Positions 23,251-35,740 of a stretch of 64,000 nucleotides of DNA are shown here, piece after piece. The DNA is taken from NCBI GenBank assembly GCA_017163975.1, contig JAFFSR010000136.1, forward strand, positions 9,607,501-9,671,500, given 5' to 3'. This DNA comes from Anastatus disparis (Eukaryota > Arthropoda > Insecta > Hymenoptera > Eupelmidae). Under the pieces are notes generated by a model. It did no database searches. It had not been told where the DNA came from and saw nothing but the letters and a program-made list of their open reading frames with translations. The translations under genes and the position numbers were made by a program. The first letter of the stretch is position 1, and each line of letters starts with the position of its first letter.

Positions 23251-23665
23251 TCAGAAATGGGACAGCCTTTAGCATTCTCCGAAAACTCCAGATATAAAAA
23301 TTGGCTGTCGTTAATTTTCTTGACGCACTATATAAATGAAATAGCGTAGCGAAAATGCATATAAAAACAAAACACTACTATCATTCTAAATGTAGACTAA
23401 AAAGATAATATAGCGGAGACAGGGAAAAAGGATATAAGAAATAGACAAACTGGCAAGAAAAAAGTTAGCCTAAAAGAAAAGAGCGAGAAACATAGAAATA
23501 AATAGCAAAAAGAAAGAATGAGAAAAGAGATGGGAAAAAAATGGCACGAAAGAGAAAGAGAGAGAGAGGGGTATGAGAGAAAGAACACATGTCGTTCGGT
23601 GTATCCCGCGGTGCTTCGAGTTCGATGCGTGGGATTCATATATTACGCGGGCTATATACCGAAAC

Positions 23666-23717
<52 letters not shown>

Positions 23718-24110
23718 AAAGGCACAGAAAAAAAATCGAGCGCTCGTTAAGCGAGCAAGAGAGAGAGAGAAAGAACTCGCGCGCGATGCGAAGCGAACCA
23801 AAGAGACAGATGAACTAATGCTCAGAACCACAGGGGGCAAAAGTTGCTTGCTAAGAGAAAGAAAGAGATAGAAAGAGAAAAAAAGAGGAGAAGAACGTCT
23901 AATGATTTAGCCCACCACTATACACACGTACGTGTGTGCGTGTGTAATGTACGTGGCTATATCAAACGACTGTCTCACTCTCGCATTGCTCGCGCGCGCG
24001 CCTTGCTCTGGCGAACTCGATTTTCGCCTATACACATATATATAAGATATGAACGTAAATTTACCGAGAGTGCATGAAAATTATATTTGTGTGCGGATGG
24101 TATATATATA
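23251..24110. other. Purine-rich block with (AG)18 microsatellite
   Basis: A pure AG run of 36 bp at 23671-23706 sits in a longer strand-asymmetric purine region (about 23400-23890). CpG words such as TCGTTCGGTGTATCCCGCGG (23591) and TGCTCGCGCGCGCGCC (23988) flank it. The 117-codon frame 23518-23871 is Arg/Glu/Lys-rich through translation of the purine tract and is rejected as a gene. Such GAGA tracts are compatible with GAGA-factor sites, an inference only. Confidence 0.45.
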
Positions 24111-26062
24111 AGCGATGAAATCGAATTTCGTTAACATGTCTTATGGCTTGTCTTTTATGCTACTGACTGAATAAATACCTGATCTTGTTTTCATCACGTT
24201 TTAAATTCAATTTCTTTTTATACCTTGTTTGCTTTTGCCTGTGTACATAATTAAGTGAACTCGAGAGGGCTTTGACGATACGATATTTCATTGATATTCA
24301 TGCGATATTGCATTTATATTTCAAAAAAATAAAATCGATTTATTTTCTAATCTATACACCCATTTATACCAATATTAATTGTATTAAATTCTTGAGTTAT
24401 TTTTATCATTCTTTTTAAATGAAAATATTATTAACAAGCTGTATACAAAATTAAAAGACCAAAACTTTTTCAAAATTCAAAGCCTAAACTAAGGTAAAAA
24501 AAAAGCGTTAACAGAATCTTACGAAATCCAATTATATCCCACGATGACAATGCATGATACAGCTACAAAGCAGTCTTTATTGGATTAAACGTTATCAATT
24601 TGTTACGGATATATTTAGATTTGAATTCTTTGATCGACCTTTTCTCTGTTCCGTTTCAATTTTATTTTCATCGGACTTTCATCTACAATGTAAGAGTTCA
24701 TTAAAAATAATTTTTTTATAATTATAGTTTATTAAATTCCAATATCAACTTTCAATGCCTAATGATCGAAAGCTAACATCGATATCTGTAAACATCAGTA
24801 ATATTCTGTCATAACCATATTTACAATAATATTTATTTTCAACAAGACTATCCTAAAAAATAACATAAACAAAATTTTTTTGCTAACAAGCAAACTGTTA
24901 TACACATAAAACAAATCCCTATAGACAATACAAAAGCTTCTACAAGGAGACTTCCAAAATAAAGGCGGACTGTTTATCACACAGGCAGGTGAAAGATGAT
25001 CATTACAAAAAGAGATTCGCAAAAGGACCGTGTAATGTCTAGACTTCCAAAATAAACGTTCCTTTAAAAGGAATGTTTTATTTTCTCTTTTTCATTTTCT
25101 ATTTTTTTTTCTTTTTCTGCAGGAAGAAAAGATTCTAATTCCCGGAAGATTTTCCGGTATGTACCAATATATGTGTGTATACATATACAAGCAGAAACCC
25201 AAAGGTGACAAAAGTAAGGCACACGCGCAAATGGCCTAAAAGGCAGGAAATCGACTCTTTTATGGTGACTATACAAACAGACCCACGCGTTAACAATGGT
25301 GCATGCAATGTGGTTTGTATAAACCGATCATTTCCCTGTAGCATCCCTTAAATAGAACTATTATTAGCTTTAAAATATATGGGTTTTTCACTGTCAAGGT
25401 GGTATAGAAAAAGTCAAAGGTAAAAATAAAAGAATAAAAAGATAGAGGGGGTGAATACGATGTGTCTATTCCCAAACTGCTGTTGGATGTCGTCGACTGT
25501 ATATGCGTAGGAGAAGTAACTATCTTTTTTTTTCTTTCTTCTTACTCAATGCAGTTAGAATGACGCGTTAAAACTGGACCAACGATGAAGGTTTACCCCC
25601 TAAAAAAAGAAGAAGAAGAAGAGAGGGTCATCTTCTTCAATGATTTTCCGGAATCCAACATCCTGGGTGGTTGCTTTCAAGGGATATAAAAGTTTAAGGA
25701 AAAGTTACTCGACAATACTACTTACAACCTGGTCCTAAAATTGACCAAAATTCGTTTTTACCATTTGTCTTGTACATAACGTAAGATGGTAGGATGCTTG
25801 TACTAAAACACCTTTTTTTACCTCTATTTTCTAACAGATAGAACAACGTACAGCCCACCTACTCGATTCCATTGTTAAAATAGTTATGTGCGCGCTTTAG
25901 TATAGGGGGTTCCAGAAATTATACAGAATGCCTACCAATTTTTCGTTTTAACTCGACCATAATGGGATGGCACTTTGTACGATTTGCACTGCTTCGACAG
26001 GCTTTGTAGCTTAATTATATAGTTTTCTAGTTTTGGGTATTCGTATCACTATTCACAACATA
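24111..26062. other. Mixed AT-rich stretch
   Basis: Includes moderately complex sequence near 24890-25990 without a recognisable domain or repeat. The frames at 24795-25022, 25064-25344 and 25290-25475 on the minus strand are short and overlap each other. Confidence 0.35.
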
Positions 26063-26070
26063 AAAATATT

Positions 26071-26115
26071 TTTATTTATTTTCAAACTAGACAAAAAAGT
26101 TTGAAAATAAATAAA
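26071..26115. repeat. Perfect 18-bp inverted repeat
   Basis: TTTATTTATTTTCAAACT at 26071-26088 is exactly complementary to 26098-26115, with a 9-nt loop. No flanking duplication seen. Confidence 0.5.
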
Positions 26116-26362
26116 CGTAGACAACATTTTTATCAATACCATGGAAATTCGTAATCAATGTGTTTGTAAAAAGATTATTGATCTTTCGATTAAATATAAA
26201 TAAAATTAAAAAATTTGAATTTTTAATTAAGTTTGCACTTATAAAAGATATCATTTCTTATACGATATAATAAAAATCCTAGATATGTCTTTATGTTTAT
26301 TTATAATGCTTTCATCAATTTATATTAAGGTGATGTTATAGGGTATACGATCTATTCATAGT

Positions 26363-26525
26363 TACCGACATTGCAGTTTCGCGATTTTTCAATCATCATT
26401 CAAAAAGTTCTTAAAATATCTCTATACCATGTTTTTTACCAATTAATGTGCAATGGTATAATGTAGAGATATTTTTAAAACCTATAGATCTAGAATTAAA
26501 AATTTGAAAAACTTTAATGTCGATA
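26363..26525. mobile_element. Hairpin element of a two-copy family, copy 1
   Basis: 163 bp with a strong central hairpin: AAAATATCTCTATACCA pairs with TGGTATAATGTAGAGATATTT. The outer ends TACCGACATT and AATGTCGATA are also complementary. The same layout and nearly the same length occur at 45922-46085, so this is a dispersed MITE-like unit. No coding capacity. Confidence 0.52.
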
Positions 26526-27243
26526 TTTCACATTCTTTTGAATTGTAAAACTGGCCTGAATAATTTAATTTTTGACAAAAAGATTTATCATTGTATAATT
26601 CTCTTAGTGAAATTCATTGTCAAGTAATATGCTCATTAAACAAAATGCAGAACCGTTCGTAAATATTAATAAGAAACTCTTCAAAACTTTTAATTTTTAC
26701 GTAATTTAATAATTAAAAACATTTTTTTGCTGTCTTTTTAAATCAATTTTTCTCTTTTTTTGTATACTTGAAAAAAATAGAACGAAGTGGTGCTCCAAAT
26801 TTTTAAGAATAGTTATTTTATAATCTTAAAAATGCATGTTAATCATTCATACTGATTTAGTACATTAATATTCAATGACATGAAATTGCATGAGTGACTC
26901 TTACAAACAATAGTTCATGGGTGCCACTATAAAATGATCATTTTTAAATGCGGAACACATCATTTAGTTCCTTAAAAAACCATAACTAACTTCCTATAAT
27001 AGGCAAATTTGTAATCAAAATAACATTTTGTTCGTTTCAGAACATAAAATTATGTACATTCTGAAAAACTGAAAAATAATGAATTTTATAAAAGGTGTGG
27101 AAAGGCTTTATTTAGGAAACTAAAAGTTTACTACAATGTGTTTTGTAAAAAAGTCTTCACGCATAAGTTATAAACCGTATTTTTCGTCATGAAAGGCAAA
27201 AGAAGCAAAACAGCTGCGAATTTGAAATTAGTGTGGCGAAACA
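26526..27243. other. AT-rich spacer
   Basis: No repeat, RNA or coding signal recognised. Confidence 0.45.
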
Positions 27244-27450
27244 GTACATTCCGCTACTAGTGAGCGCTACGCTCGAGTGATAAAATCGACTTGTCCTGGA
27301 TGACCTGTGCTCGTGAGCGACATATAGAATTTTTTTATTAAGAGGAGGGGAATTATTAGTGAGCGAAATTCAATTTTGAGTGCTTATTTTGCGGGAGCAA
27401 AATATGACATTTTCCCACTAATGAAACAACCTACATTCCCTCACCACTAG
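27244..27450. repeat. Degenerate relative of the AGTACATT hairpin family
   Basis: Starts AGTACATTCCGCTACTAGTG followed by GCGCTACGCTCGAG, and contains GCGGGAGCAAAATATG and CCCTCACCACTAG toward the end. These words match the tips, arms and centre of the elements at 2.4, 3.4 and 40.0 kb, but full-length pairing is lost. Confidence 0.4.
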
Positions 27451-28552
27451 ATGTTAGCCCAGTATTATTCACAGCGAATACTGATAATGTTAACAATGAC
27501 TTTTAAAATTTACTGTGGATTTTTTTTATTAACAATCTGCCTTTTTTGAACAGATAAAGAAAATATTTTGCAATTAATTTAAAACGAAAAAGAATAGGCA
27601 GATTATTTCAATGAGCTTTGTTCAAAACACTTTAATCTTAATAAATTCAATTATATTTGATGAAAATATTTATAGATTATTTTAATTACAAAATAAAAAT
27701 ATGAAATCGTCAAATTCCATATGGATAAAAATGAAATATTAAAAATTATTAATAATTTTGTTTTATAAGTTAATATTTTTTCGAAAAAGTAACAAAATTT
27801 AAATTTTAGTAGTTTGCTCATATATGATTAATCAAATTCAACATTCTAAATCTCTTAACTATAATTCTTCCGATCATTATTTTTGCGTTTTTATAACAGA
27901 ATTCTATTTTTTTGTTCTTACAATTCAATTTCAAAAAATTCTTCACACTTATAATATAATGATAATTTAATAGAATTTACGGAAATCCTTTTCAAAAAAC
28001 TTTTCTTATTCAACGATTCTTTGAGAAAGAAAAATTTCTAATTTTCCCGAACTTCCGTTCGTAATAAATAAATAAGTACATTCAAATGATAAATTGTAGA
28101 CCAATACGGCAAATGCATCAAGTGACAGCTGCAAGATATTAATGAAAGGACTTTGATGCGATTTATTAAAAGCAGCTAAATAAAAAAAAACAAAAATAGA
28201 AATAAAAAAAAACAGTAGAATATAGTAGAACCACGTAGTTTTTATTTCCGGAGGGCATCTCTCAGCTCGCAATGGGTGGCTTGATTGTAATGGAGGTATC
28301 ATTTCCGAGGGCGATACGCTCTTTTCTTAAGGATAATTGCAAATAGCGTCTATTCATACGTCAGGCAAACTAAACCATTTTCTACTCGTCAGCCGAATGA
28401 GACTTATACAAAATAAACCAATGTATTAGGTACATTCATTCTACGATAAAAATTTAATTGACCATTTGGTTATTAGATACAATTATTTTCGTTCAATTTA
28501 ATCAAAAGGATTTTTACTTAGAGAAATACAGATATAGTTACGTAAAAATAAA
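27451..28552. other. AT-rich spacer
   Basis: A 98-codon frame at 28006-28302 minus shows a Phe/Ile-rich hydrophobic stretch and no recognisable family. Nothing else seen. Confidence 0.4.
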
Positions 28553-28674
28553 CTTGAACTTAATTTCTAATAAATCCTATCTTTATTCATTATTTACAAA
28601 ATTGGACTTATTTTCATAAGTCTATCATTGTAAATAATGAATACAAATAGGATTCATGAGAAATAAATTGCAAG
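28553..28674. mobile_element. 122-bp foldback with ~58-bp arms
   Basis: Left arm segments CTTGAACTTAATTTCT, AAATCCTATC and ATTCATTATTTACAA match the reverse complement of the right arm (CTTGCAATTTATTTCT, GAATCCTATT, ATTCATTATTTACAA), with only a few bases of loop. Consistent with a small MITE; target duplication not evident. Confidence 0.55.
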
Positions 28675-30480
28675 ACATTTAAAATCAATATGTAATACAT
28701 TTTTTATTAAATAATAAAAATATATTGAAGAGTTTAAATAAATTTCGAAATTTCCTTTGTGAAATGAATATTTTCTTTAAATAGTTTGTTCAAATTATTA
28801 ATGCCTAAATTTAAATTTTTTATTATAAACTAAAACTAGTTTTTAGTTTAAAATAAAAAATATCTTTTTCAATTTCATTATTTCTAATACGCTTTCACTG
28901 AAAGTCATGTAAAATCTAAATAATCAGAAAATTATACAAACCAATACAGCGAACTCCATTATCTCGAAAAAAATCAGCTTTGTTCCGATGACACGCTGAA
29001 TTTCATCGAAGCTTTTGTACATTGCAATACCGTAATCCATACACGCCTGCAAAATCAGAGAAAAACTTTTATGAAAATCCTCGAATTCAGTTCGTAAATC
29101 AGCAAACATTACACAGATATGCATCAAATTCTAAACGGACAAAGTCGAATAAAAGAAGAAAAAGGAAAAAACAATGCGACAATCTGAAAAAAAAAACTGT
29201 CATGCATCGTCAAAGTTAAAAAGTAAAGCATAACCACAAGGTGCGTCTCTTAGAGACTGCGTGTCTCCAATACATATACGTGTACCCTTAACGCTTTAAA
29301 AGTAGATAAAAATCTGTCGTGTGCGTTAGTAGCTGTATAGAATATATAAGAGTGACTCGGCCCGACAGATCGAATATGTATGTATTCACTAATGCAATGC
29401 GACGCGTGTTATAGATAGTCAACTGCCGATAAAATGCCAGAGAGCCCGATGCGTGCGTATATACTCTCTTTCCTCTAACATGTCGTTTACCGCCACCGTT
29501 CGCGCCTCCGCTTTTTGGCTTTTTTAACCAACGTCCTTCTACAGAAGAGATTCATTATAGATAAAAATAAAAAGAAAATAAATACGAGAGAGGCCCACGT
29601 GTCTTAAAACTTAAAGAGCGATTGATTAAAAAAATCTCTGTCGTTTGATTGTATATCGGGAAATAGAGATGTTTACGAATGTAATGGTTGTAGTTAAAAG
29701 AAAGAAGATGAATTTGAAAGTTTAGCTATAAAAGAGATAAGATGGGTACATTAATTAAATACAAAGAGATAAGAATACGTGATGGTTTGTCATTAATGTT
29801 TTAATTACAGATAGATCGGAGATACGAAAGATTGAGTGGACAGTGAAAGGATTAGCAATTTTTGTTTTGGATTTCAGTAATCATTCAGTGTAAATTTTAA
29901 AGATGTGCTTTCAAGAATAATTTTTTGCTAATAATTTTGAAATAATTTTAATTCAAATATTTATTATTATTAAATTTGATTATAAATAAAAATAATTCAT
30001 TAAGTAAATAATAATTAAAACGTTTCTTAGTTTTATTATATTTCATAGAAACTTTTAAAAACCATATATGATTGATTTGGATCAAAAAAATTTATTCGTT
30101 TCATGTATGCTTCAAATCTGAGACAAATCATTTGGTAATGGTTAACCATAATCAATTCTTTTTATAAATGTTCAGCAAATACAAATATTGGAAAACCTTA
30201 TTATTAATATATTTAAATTATTATAAAAATTCAAATTTGAAAAAATATGCAACAAATCTAACGCGAAAAATGTTTTACGTGACCAATATATTTTAAAAAA
30301 TTATTACCGTTTATTGCATATTATCTTTTTCTAATATGGTATATTATATAGAGTATGTATACTTAGACGTATGTTATATACTAAATATTAGATGCATAAA
30401 GTTTATTTTAAATTGTCATAAAATATAAAAATAATTTATTTCATACGTAAAAGCCTTATTTATTTATAAGACAAAAAAAA
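28675..30480. other. AT-rich spacer with a CpG-containing block at 29220-29620
   Basis: The part near 29220-29620 is less AT-rich (GCGTCTCTTAGAGACTGCG, GACTCGGCCCGACAG, CGCCACCGTTCGCGCC) and could be regulatory. The rest is AT-rich. Frames at 28924-29219 overlap on both strands without domains. Confidence 0.3.
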
Positions 30481-30489
30481 GATGACATG

Positions 30490-30608
30490 TTTACAAACTT
30501 TGTGCCAATCCAAGACAGAGATAGTAAACTAAAAATGTCGAAAACTGGAATTGAATCTGGTTCGACGAGTTACGAGTTGCGCGTCTTACTCACTTGAGCT
30601 AATGAACT
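30490..30608 (-). repeat. Degenerate tRNA-like / SINE-like sequence
   Basis: On the minus strand TTAGCTCAAGTGAGTAAGAC resembles an A-box arm, CTCGTAA an anticodon loop (CGT) and AGATTCAATTCC a decayed B-box. A short body follows. The spacing suits a tRNA-derived SINE head, but pairing of the stems is poor and no target duplication is clear. Only one copy is in the window. Confidence 0.35.
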
Positions 30609-30610
30609 CT

Positions 30611-32011
30611 GTTTTTATAAACATTCTTATGGAAAACGCTACCTGTTGACATAATGTATGATATGTTATATAATTTTTCAACTTAAAATTAAAACTATCT
30701 CGTTTGTTAGTATTTGCACATTTCAAGTGTTCGTTAACAATATTTTGATAATTTTTAGGTTTCATCTGTTAACCAAAAAAGCGAAATTTTCAACGGTGTT
30801 GTTTTTTATGTTAAAATTATTAAACAACATAAAAAAAGATGTGAGGACATGTTTTTCATACAAATGAAAACAGGTAAAAAATAGAATTATCAAAAACTGT
30901 GATTTATTTTATTAAAAGTTGTTATAAAACGCATCATTATTTAATGCTTATCTACATTAAGCAGTAAAATTTTTTTCTGGATTTTAAGAAAACTTTTTTT
31001 GGTATTCTCTTACGTTTGCAACGTTTTTCTATAAAAGGTGTTGCCTACTATCTGTTTTACTCACATTTCGTTTCAAGTTTGATAATTATCAATTCAAAAA
31101 ATACAATTAAATTTTAAGAAAAAAATTTTTTATATTTGATCGAAATGAAAATTTTAACTATCGATTGTAATTAATGAACTTAACGAATGGAAGTTACTTA
31201 ATTATTTTTCGTAAAACTACTTATATCTAATATAAATTAAATTATAATTCATTAAATTTAAAAATAATGTAGAATTGATATATTTCATTTTGATATTTTA
31301 CTTTAATAAAAATACAAAAATTAAATAAAAAAACTGATTTTTATTACAGAAATTTGAAGATAGGCTTTCTCATACGTCTATAAATATAAGATAATTAAAA
31401 AAGATATCAAAAAAAGAAAAAAAGAGCAATTCCATAATGAAAAATTTGTTTTTATAGAATATTGAAAGTGCATATGCTTCGATGATTTCTATTAGTTTTT
31501 TTTAGTTTCAACTTCAAACATATAACAATTATTTATTATAAATAAAAAATTATAACATTGAACCGATGAGGTAGGAATCGGTCGGCATTAGATGGCGGTT
31601 ATTTGAATTAAATTATAGTAGAATTCATTACAGAAATCGTAATTTTTAGGTAAAAATTATTGCTAGAAAAATTAATTTAATTTTTTAATTTTATAATAAT
31701 CTAGTATGATATTTTCCTTCGTATGATTATAACATATTTGAATAACTTGACAATCTCAAAGTAGCAAAATAGAGAATATTATATTTTAATATTATTTGAG
31801 TACCTTATCATTTGAATTCTTCGTAAATAAACAAAAGAGTACTGACCGGTATAGTATACTAAACAATCAAATTATTATTATTTATAATAATATGATCAAA
31901 GTAATATTTTTTACAAAATGAAATAGATACTTAATTTTCAATTATTATTGATTAAGAATTTTTTTTGTTCATTTGCATATGAGCATAGTAATCTAAAATA
32001 CTATTATAGAG
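30611..32011. other. AT-rich spacer
   Basis: One 69-codon AT-rich frame (30658-30867) and nothing else that I recognise. Confidence 0.45.
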
Positions 32012-32200
32012 ATCTTCAGTGGCTTACTCGGTAGAGCGATTGATTCATAATCTCGGGTTCCCCAGTTCGAATCCCGCTCTCGGTCGATTTATGTAAGCAT
32101 CGCTGTACGTTACATGTGCTGCAGTTCACAAATACATTGACGATCTCCGTCGCTATTTAGCAATCGCAATGTTAGCATAAATAAAGCGACGTTAAATAAG
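32012..32200 (+). mobile_element. tRNA-Met-like SINE, copy 3
   Basis: Head ATCTTCAGTGGCTTACTCGG, TAGAGCGATTGATTCATAAT (CAT loop) and intact B-box AGTTCGAATCCC. The family body runs through TGTACGTTACATGTGCTG and CTCCGTCGCTATTTAGC to the 3' stem AAGCGACGTTAAATAAG and an A-rich tail. The 5' self-complementary motif is slightly decayed (ATCTTCAGTG). No convincing target duplication directly abuts it. Confidence 0.75.
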
Positions 32201-32365
32201 AAAAAAATACTGAACGAAAGGCGCCATACAGACCTCTGGTTATCTCAATTTTTTTTATTATTTATTCTTTTTAATCTTTATAGATTTTTATTAAACGAAA
32301 TTTTGCCTTCAAGATGCATTGTCCTATTTATTTCTATCATGATTTATGTTCGTGACTTCCTAAAG

Positions 32366-32408
32366 AGCATCGCAATGTTAACATAAATACAGCGACATTA
32401 AATAAAGA
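32366..32408 (+). mobile_element. 5'-truncated fragment of the tRNA-Met-like SINE
   Basis: AGCATCGCAATGTTAACATA then AATACAGCGACATTAAATAAA reproduces only the last ~43 bp of the family, in the same orientation as and about 165 bp downstream of copy 3. Either a 5'-truncated insertion or a local duplication. Confidence 0.6.
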
Positions 32409-33650
32409 TTAAAAAAATTATATTATAATTACTCATTAAAATGTTTAAACAATGTTACATTTTTTATTAACACCAATAATAAAAAAATATTTTTCAATTC
32501 AAGTATATCCACCTGAATATGACTGATTCTAAATTTTATATCTTTATAAATATATACATGATAAACGACTATTCTAAGTAAAGTCAATGGGTATAATCTT
32601 ATTTATTATTTACACCTTATTTCTTTGATACTATAACCATTTAATAATTTATGTATTAAAAAAGCTTGTGTAAATATAGATAAAAAAAGTAGTTATGAGA
32701 ATATATTTCTAGTTTGTAAATCCTATGATTCATAAAAGATCTATAGGATTAAGATTTCTACCTGGTGGGTCACTGAAAGATTTTCAAATATTTTCTTTTT
32801 AGAGAAAGATATTTAGCCGCCTTTGATTGAATAATGCACATCTAAATAAAAACAAAAATTCTATAAAAAATTTATTATACGTAGAAAAAATTATGCGTCT
32901 AACATCATGTTTTCTAATAAAAAATATCAACGATACAGAAATTTCGTTAATTTATAAAAAGAAAATGATAAAAATATAACAGAGAAATAAGTGTATTTTT
33001 CACTTTCCATACAGTAAAATATTTTTTGTAATTTTAATACACGAAAGTATTTTAGGTAATTTCAAAACAATAACTTATGAATAATACATAAGTTTGAATA
33101 ATAAACTTTGTTAATTTTAAATTATGAGATAATTCAAATGGTAAAGTACACATTTTGCATGTAAATTTTTGTTGTTTATAAGCACACAAAAGTTTTATGT
33201 TAATTTTATATTTCCATGTGTAAAATTGTTGTCGAAAGAAAATTTTTACGAACTAGTCGAACAGACTGATTTTAAAAATTATGTTATACAATTTTTAAAT
33301 TTATTATAAAATATAATATATTGATATATTTAAGTGTCATTTATTATTTATGCATTCACCACAAAAAAAAGTTTAAACGCTTATTAAAGCTAACGTTTCT
33401 AACTCAAAATTTCATTCTTGATATTTATGTTTTTATGCTTTTCAACAGTATAATTTTCTGATTATAGTAATTAAGTTTAAAGAACATAAACCAACATTCA
33501 AATAAGAAAACCAGAAGTTTAACAATACGAGGATAAACTCATAAGCGTTTAATATAGGGTTTTTAGTACATGTCACAAAATTAAGAAAATCAGGATCGAT
33601 CATTTTTCCTCATTCCTGAAACTTTTTGAAAGTAGAGTATAGACGAGATT
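32409..33650. other. AT-rich spacer
   Basis: No features recognised. Confidence 0.45.
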
Positions 33651-34200
33651 TGTTGAGTGAGAAAATATAACACTAAAAATAAGAAAAAGAGCGCGAGAGA
33701 GAAGGAAAAAGAAAAAAAAAGGACCAATAGGTGAGTGGGTGAGTGACTTTGAACGTAGGTATTGTCGTCTCTCGTAAGATATACGACTGACTCTTCCCAG
33801 AAACAGTTTATATTCTAAAAGTCCAATGTTATATACGTGTGAGAGTAAGAGAGAAGAAAAGATTGTTATATACCTGAGGCTTGCTTGCTCGCTTATGTAT
33901 ATATACTTTCGTTTCTCTCATTCTCTTGATCTTCGTTCCAGAGTCATTTTTTGGATTCTGCGCTATGGGCCTCTCTCGCTCTCAGGAAAGTCACTCGGTC
34001 AGGGCCTTATTGCCCACTCTGGCTCTTTCTTTCATTTCTTCTACGAATGTTTCGTGAATCTTTCAAATTCCATATAGCAAGCTGATCTCTTGCGTAACTT
34101 ATGATATTTCTTTTTCTCTCTCTTGCATACTTTTTTGCTCCTCGTTCTTTGTCTCGCTTGGAATGTGCTCTTGAATAACTTCCTAATCCCAACGGGCTTT
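33651..34200. other. Purine/pyrimidine-tract block
   Basis: AAAGAGCGCGAGAGAGAAGG near 33688, GAGTGGGTGAGTGAC near 33733 and CTCTCGCTCTCAGG near 33973 stand out from AT-rich surroundings. Open frames at 33826-34077 plus and 34007-34223 minus overlap and have no domain. Confidence 0.3.
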
Positions 34201-35740
34201 AATTGCGAGCTGTATTTTACCAATAAAAAATTTCAATTTAAGCACGAACCCTAATTATATATTTGTCTAAAACAAATTATCATAATTTAATTAACACCTC
34301 GAAAAAATTACGAATTCCAAAATAAAAAACCAAAACGTCGATTGATATTTTTATGGATGAAAAAATCCTAGTGTAACATTAAATAAGTTGAGATCATTGC
34401 CTCAAAGTTATTTCAGAACTTCCTAATGACCGAAATTAGTCATATAGTTCGCATGGTACAAAAGAGAAATTCATAGTTTTAAATAGAATGCCCCTGAGGG
34501 TCTCATAATAATTATTGATTCTAATAATCATTTCATCTAATAAGAAATATTTCTTCGCCTTCTCAAAAACCGAAAGATTACGGTTCGTTTTGAATAAAAT
34601 ATACAAATAATATTCAAATTTATAATTTATATTTGTATAGAAAGATATGAGATTTTTTTCACGACTAATTCAATCAACATATTAAATTATTACAAAACGC
34701 TATCACTATTCAAGAAATTTTTTTTCTACAAATTCGTATGGAAATATGAATTATACTGAATTTTAAATCAGTTTGTCCAAGTCCTAAAATCGTTTTAAAA
34801 GTGTTAGAATTCATGAAAAATATATATAGAGAAAATAAAAAGTATGGATAAAAATATTGCTTTCTATATTTGAGTTTTATTATTAATTATTATTAAATAT
34901 TATATATTCCGTATCATAAAAGTAGCTTTATCAAACTGTGTATGAATAGAAGAATTTACTATTCAAAAATTTAACATTTTTTATATTTTTTACAAACAGA
35001 TACATAGAAATGATATTTTTGAGTTCATAACGTTTGAGAATGAGCCTTGAGAAAAGATGATCGTTAAAAAAATTATGGTTTTCGAAACATGAGAAAAATA
35101 TAATTTAGTATTTACATTTGAATATTTTTAAAAAAATTTCTTCCGTAACTTTTAGAAATTTTTATTTGATCGACTTTTTATTATAAAAATATAACAAACG
35201 AGTTGAAAAGCTTACAGGTATTTCAAACTTTTAAATAAAGATTTTTCAACTGAATAAAATATAAATATATTGAATTCATTAAAAAAAATATATTTCCAGA
35301 TAATAAATCAGTCAAATTTAACATTATCTTATACTTTTAATTAAATGAGATGAAGGGATACCAAAACTTTTTAAACACTTTAAATAGTTTTATCTCTTGA
35401 AGAATTAGGTAAATAAAAAAAGTGATCATATAGTTTAAGTCATCCCATCATTAATATAATCTTTACAGTTAATCAATTCGAAATTGTAAATAAATACCTG
35501 TTTAAGAAATGATTTATAAGATTTTTTCTATAATTTTCGAATATAAATACTTACCAACAAAAATAGTGATATTTACAGACTTTGCATATGCAAAATTAAA
35601 TATTTATCATTTAAAATTTTTAATTTTATATAATGATTGTTTATTTAAAGTAGTGTTATATTCTATCAAACGAAGACAAAATATCAACTAGAGAAATCAG
35701 AAAATAAATTCAGTTACCGATTAACCCTACAATAAATAAT
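34201..35740. other. AT-rich spacer
   Basis: No repeat family member or coding signal seen. Confidence 0.45.

Noticed and set aside
23518..23871. 117-codon Arg/Glu-rich frame
   Set aside because: Produced by the (AG)18 microsatellite and its purine-rich flanks; no domain.
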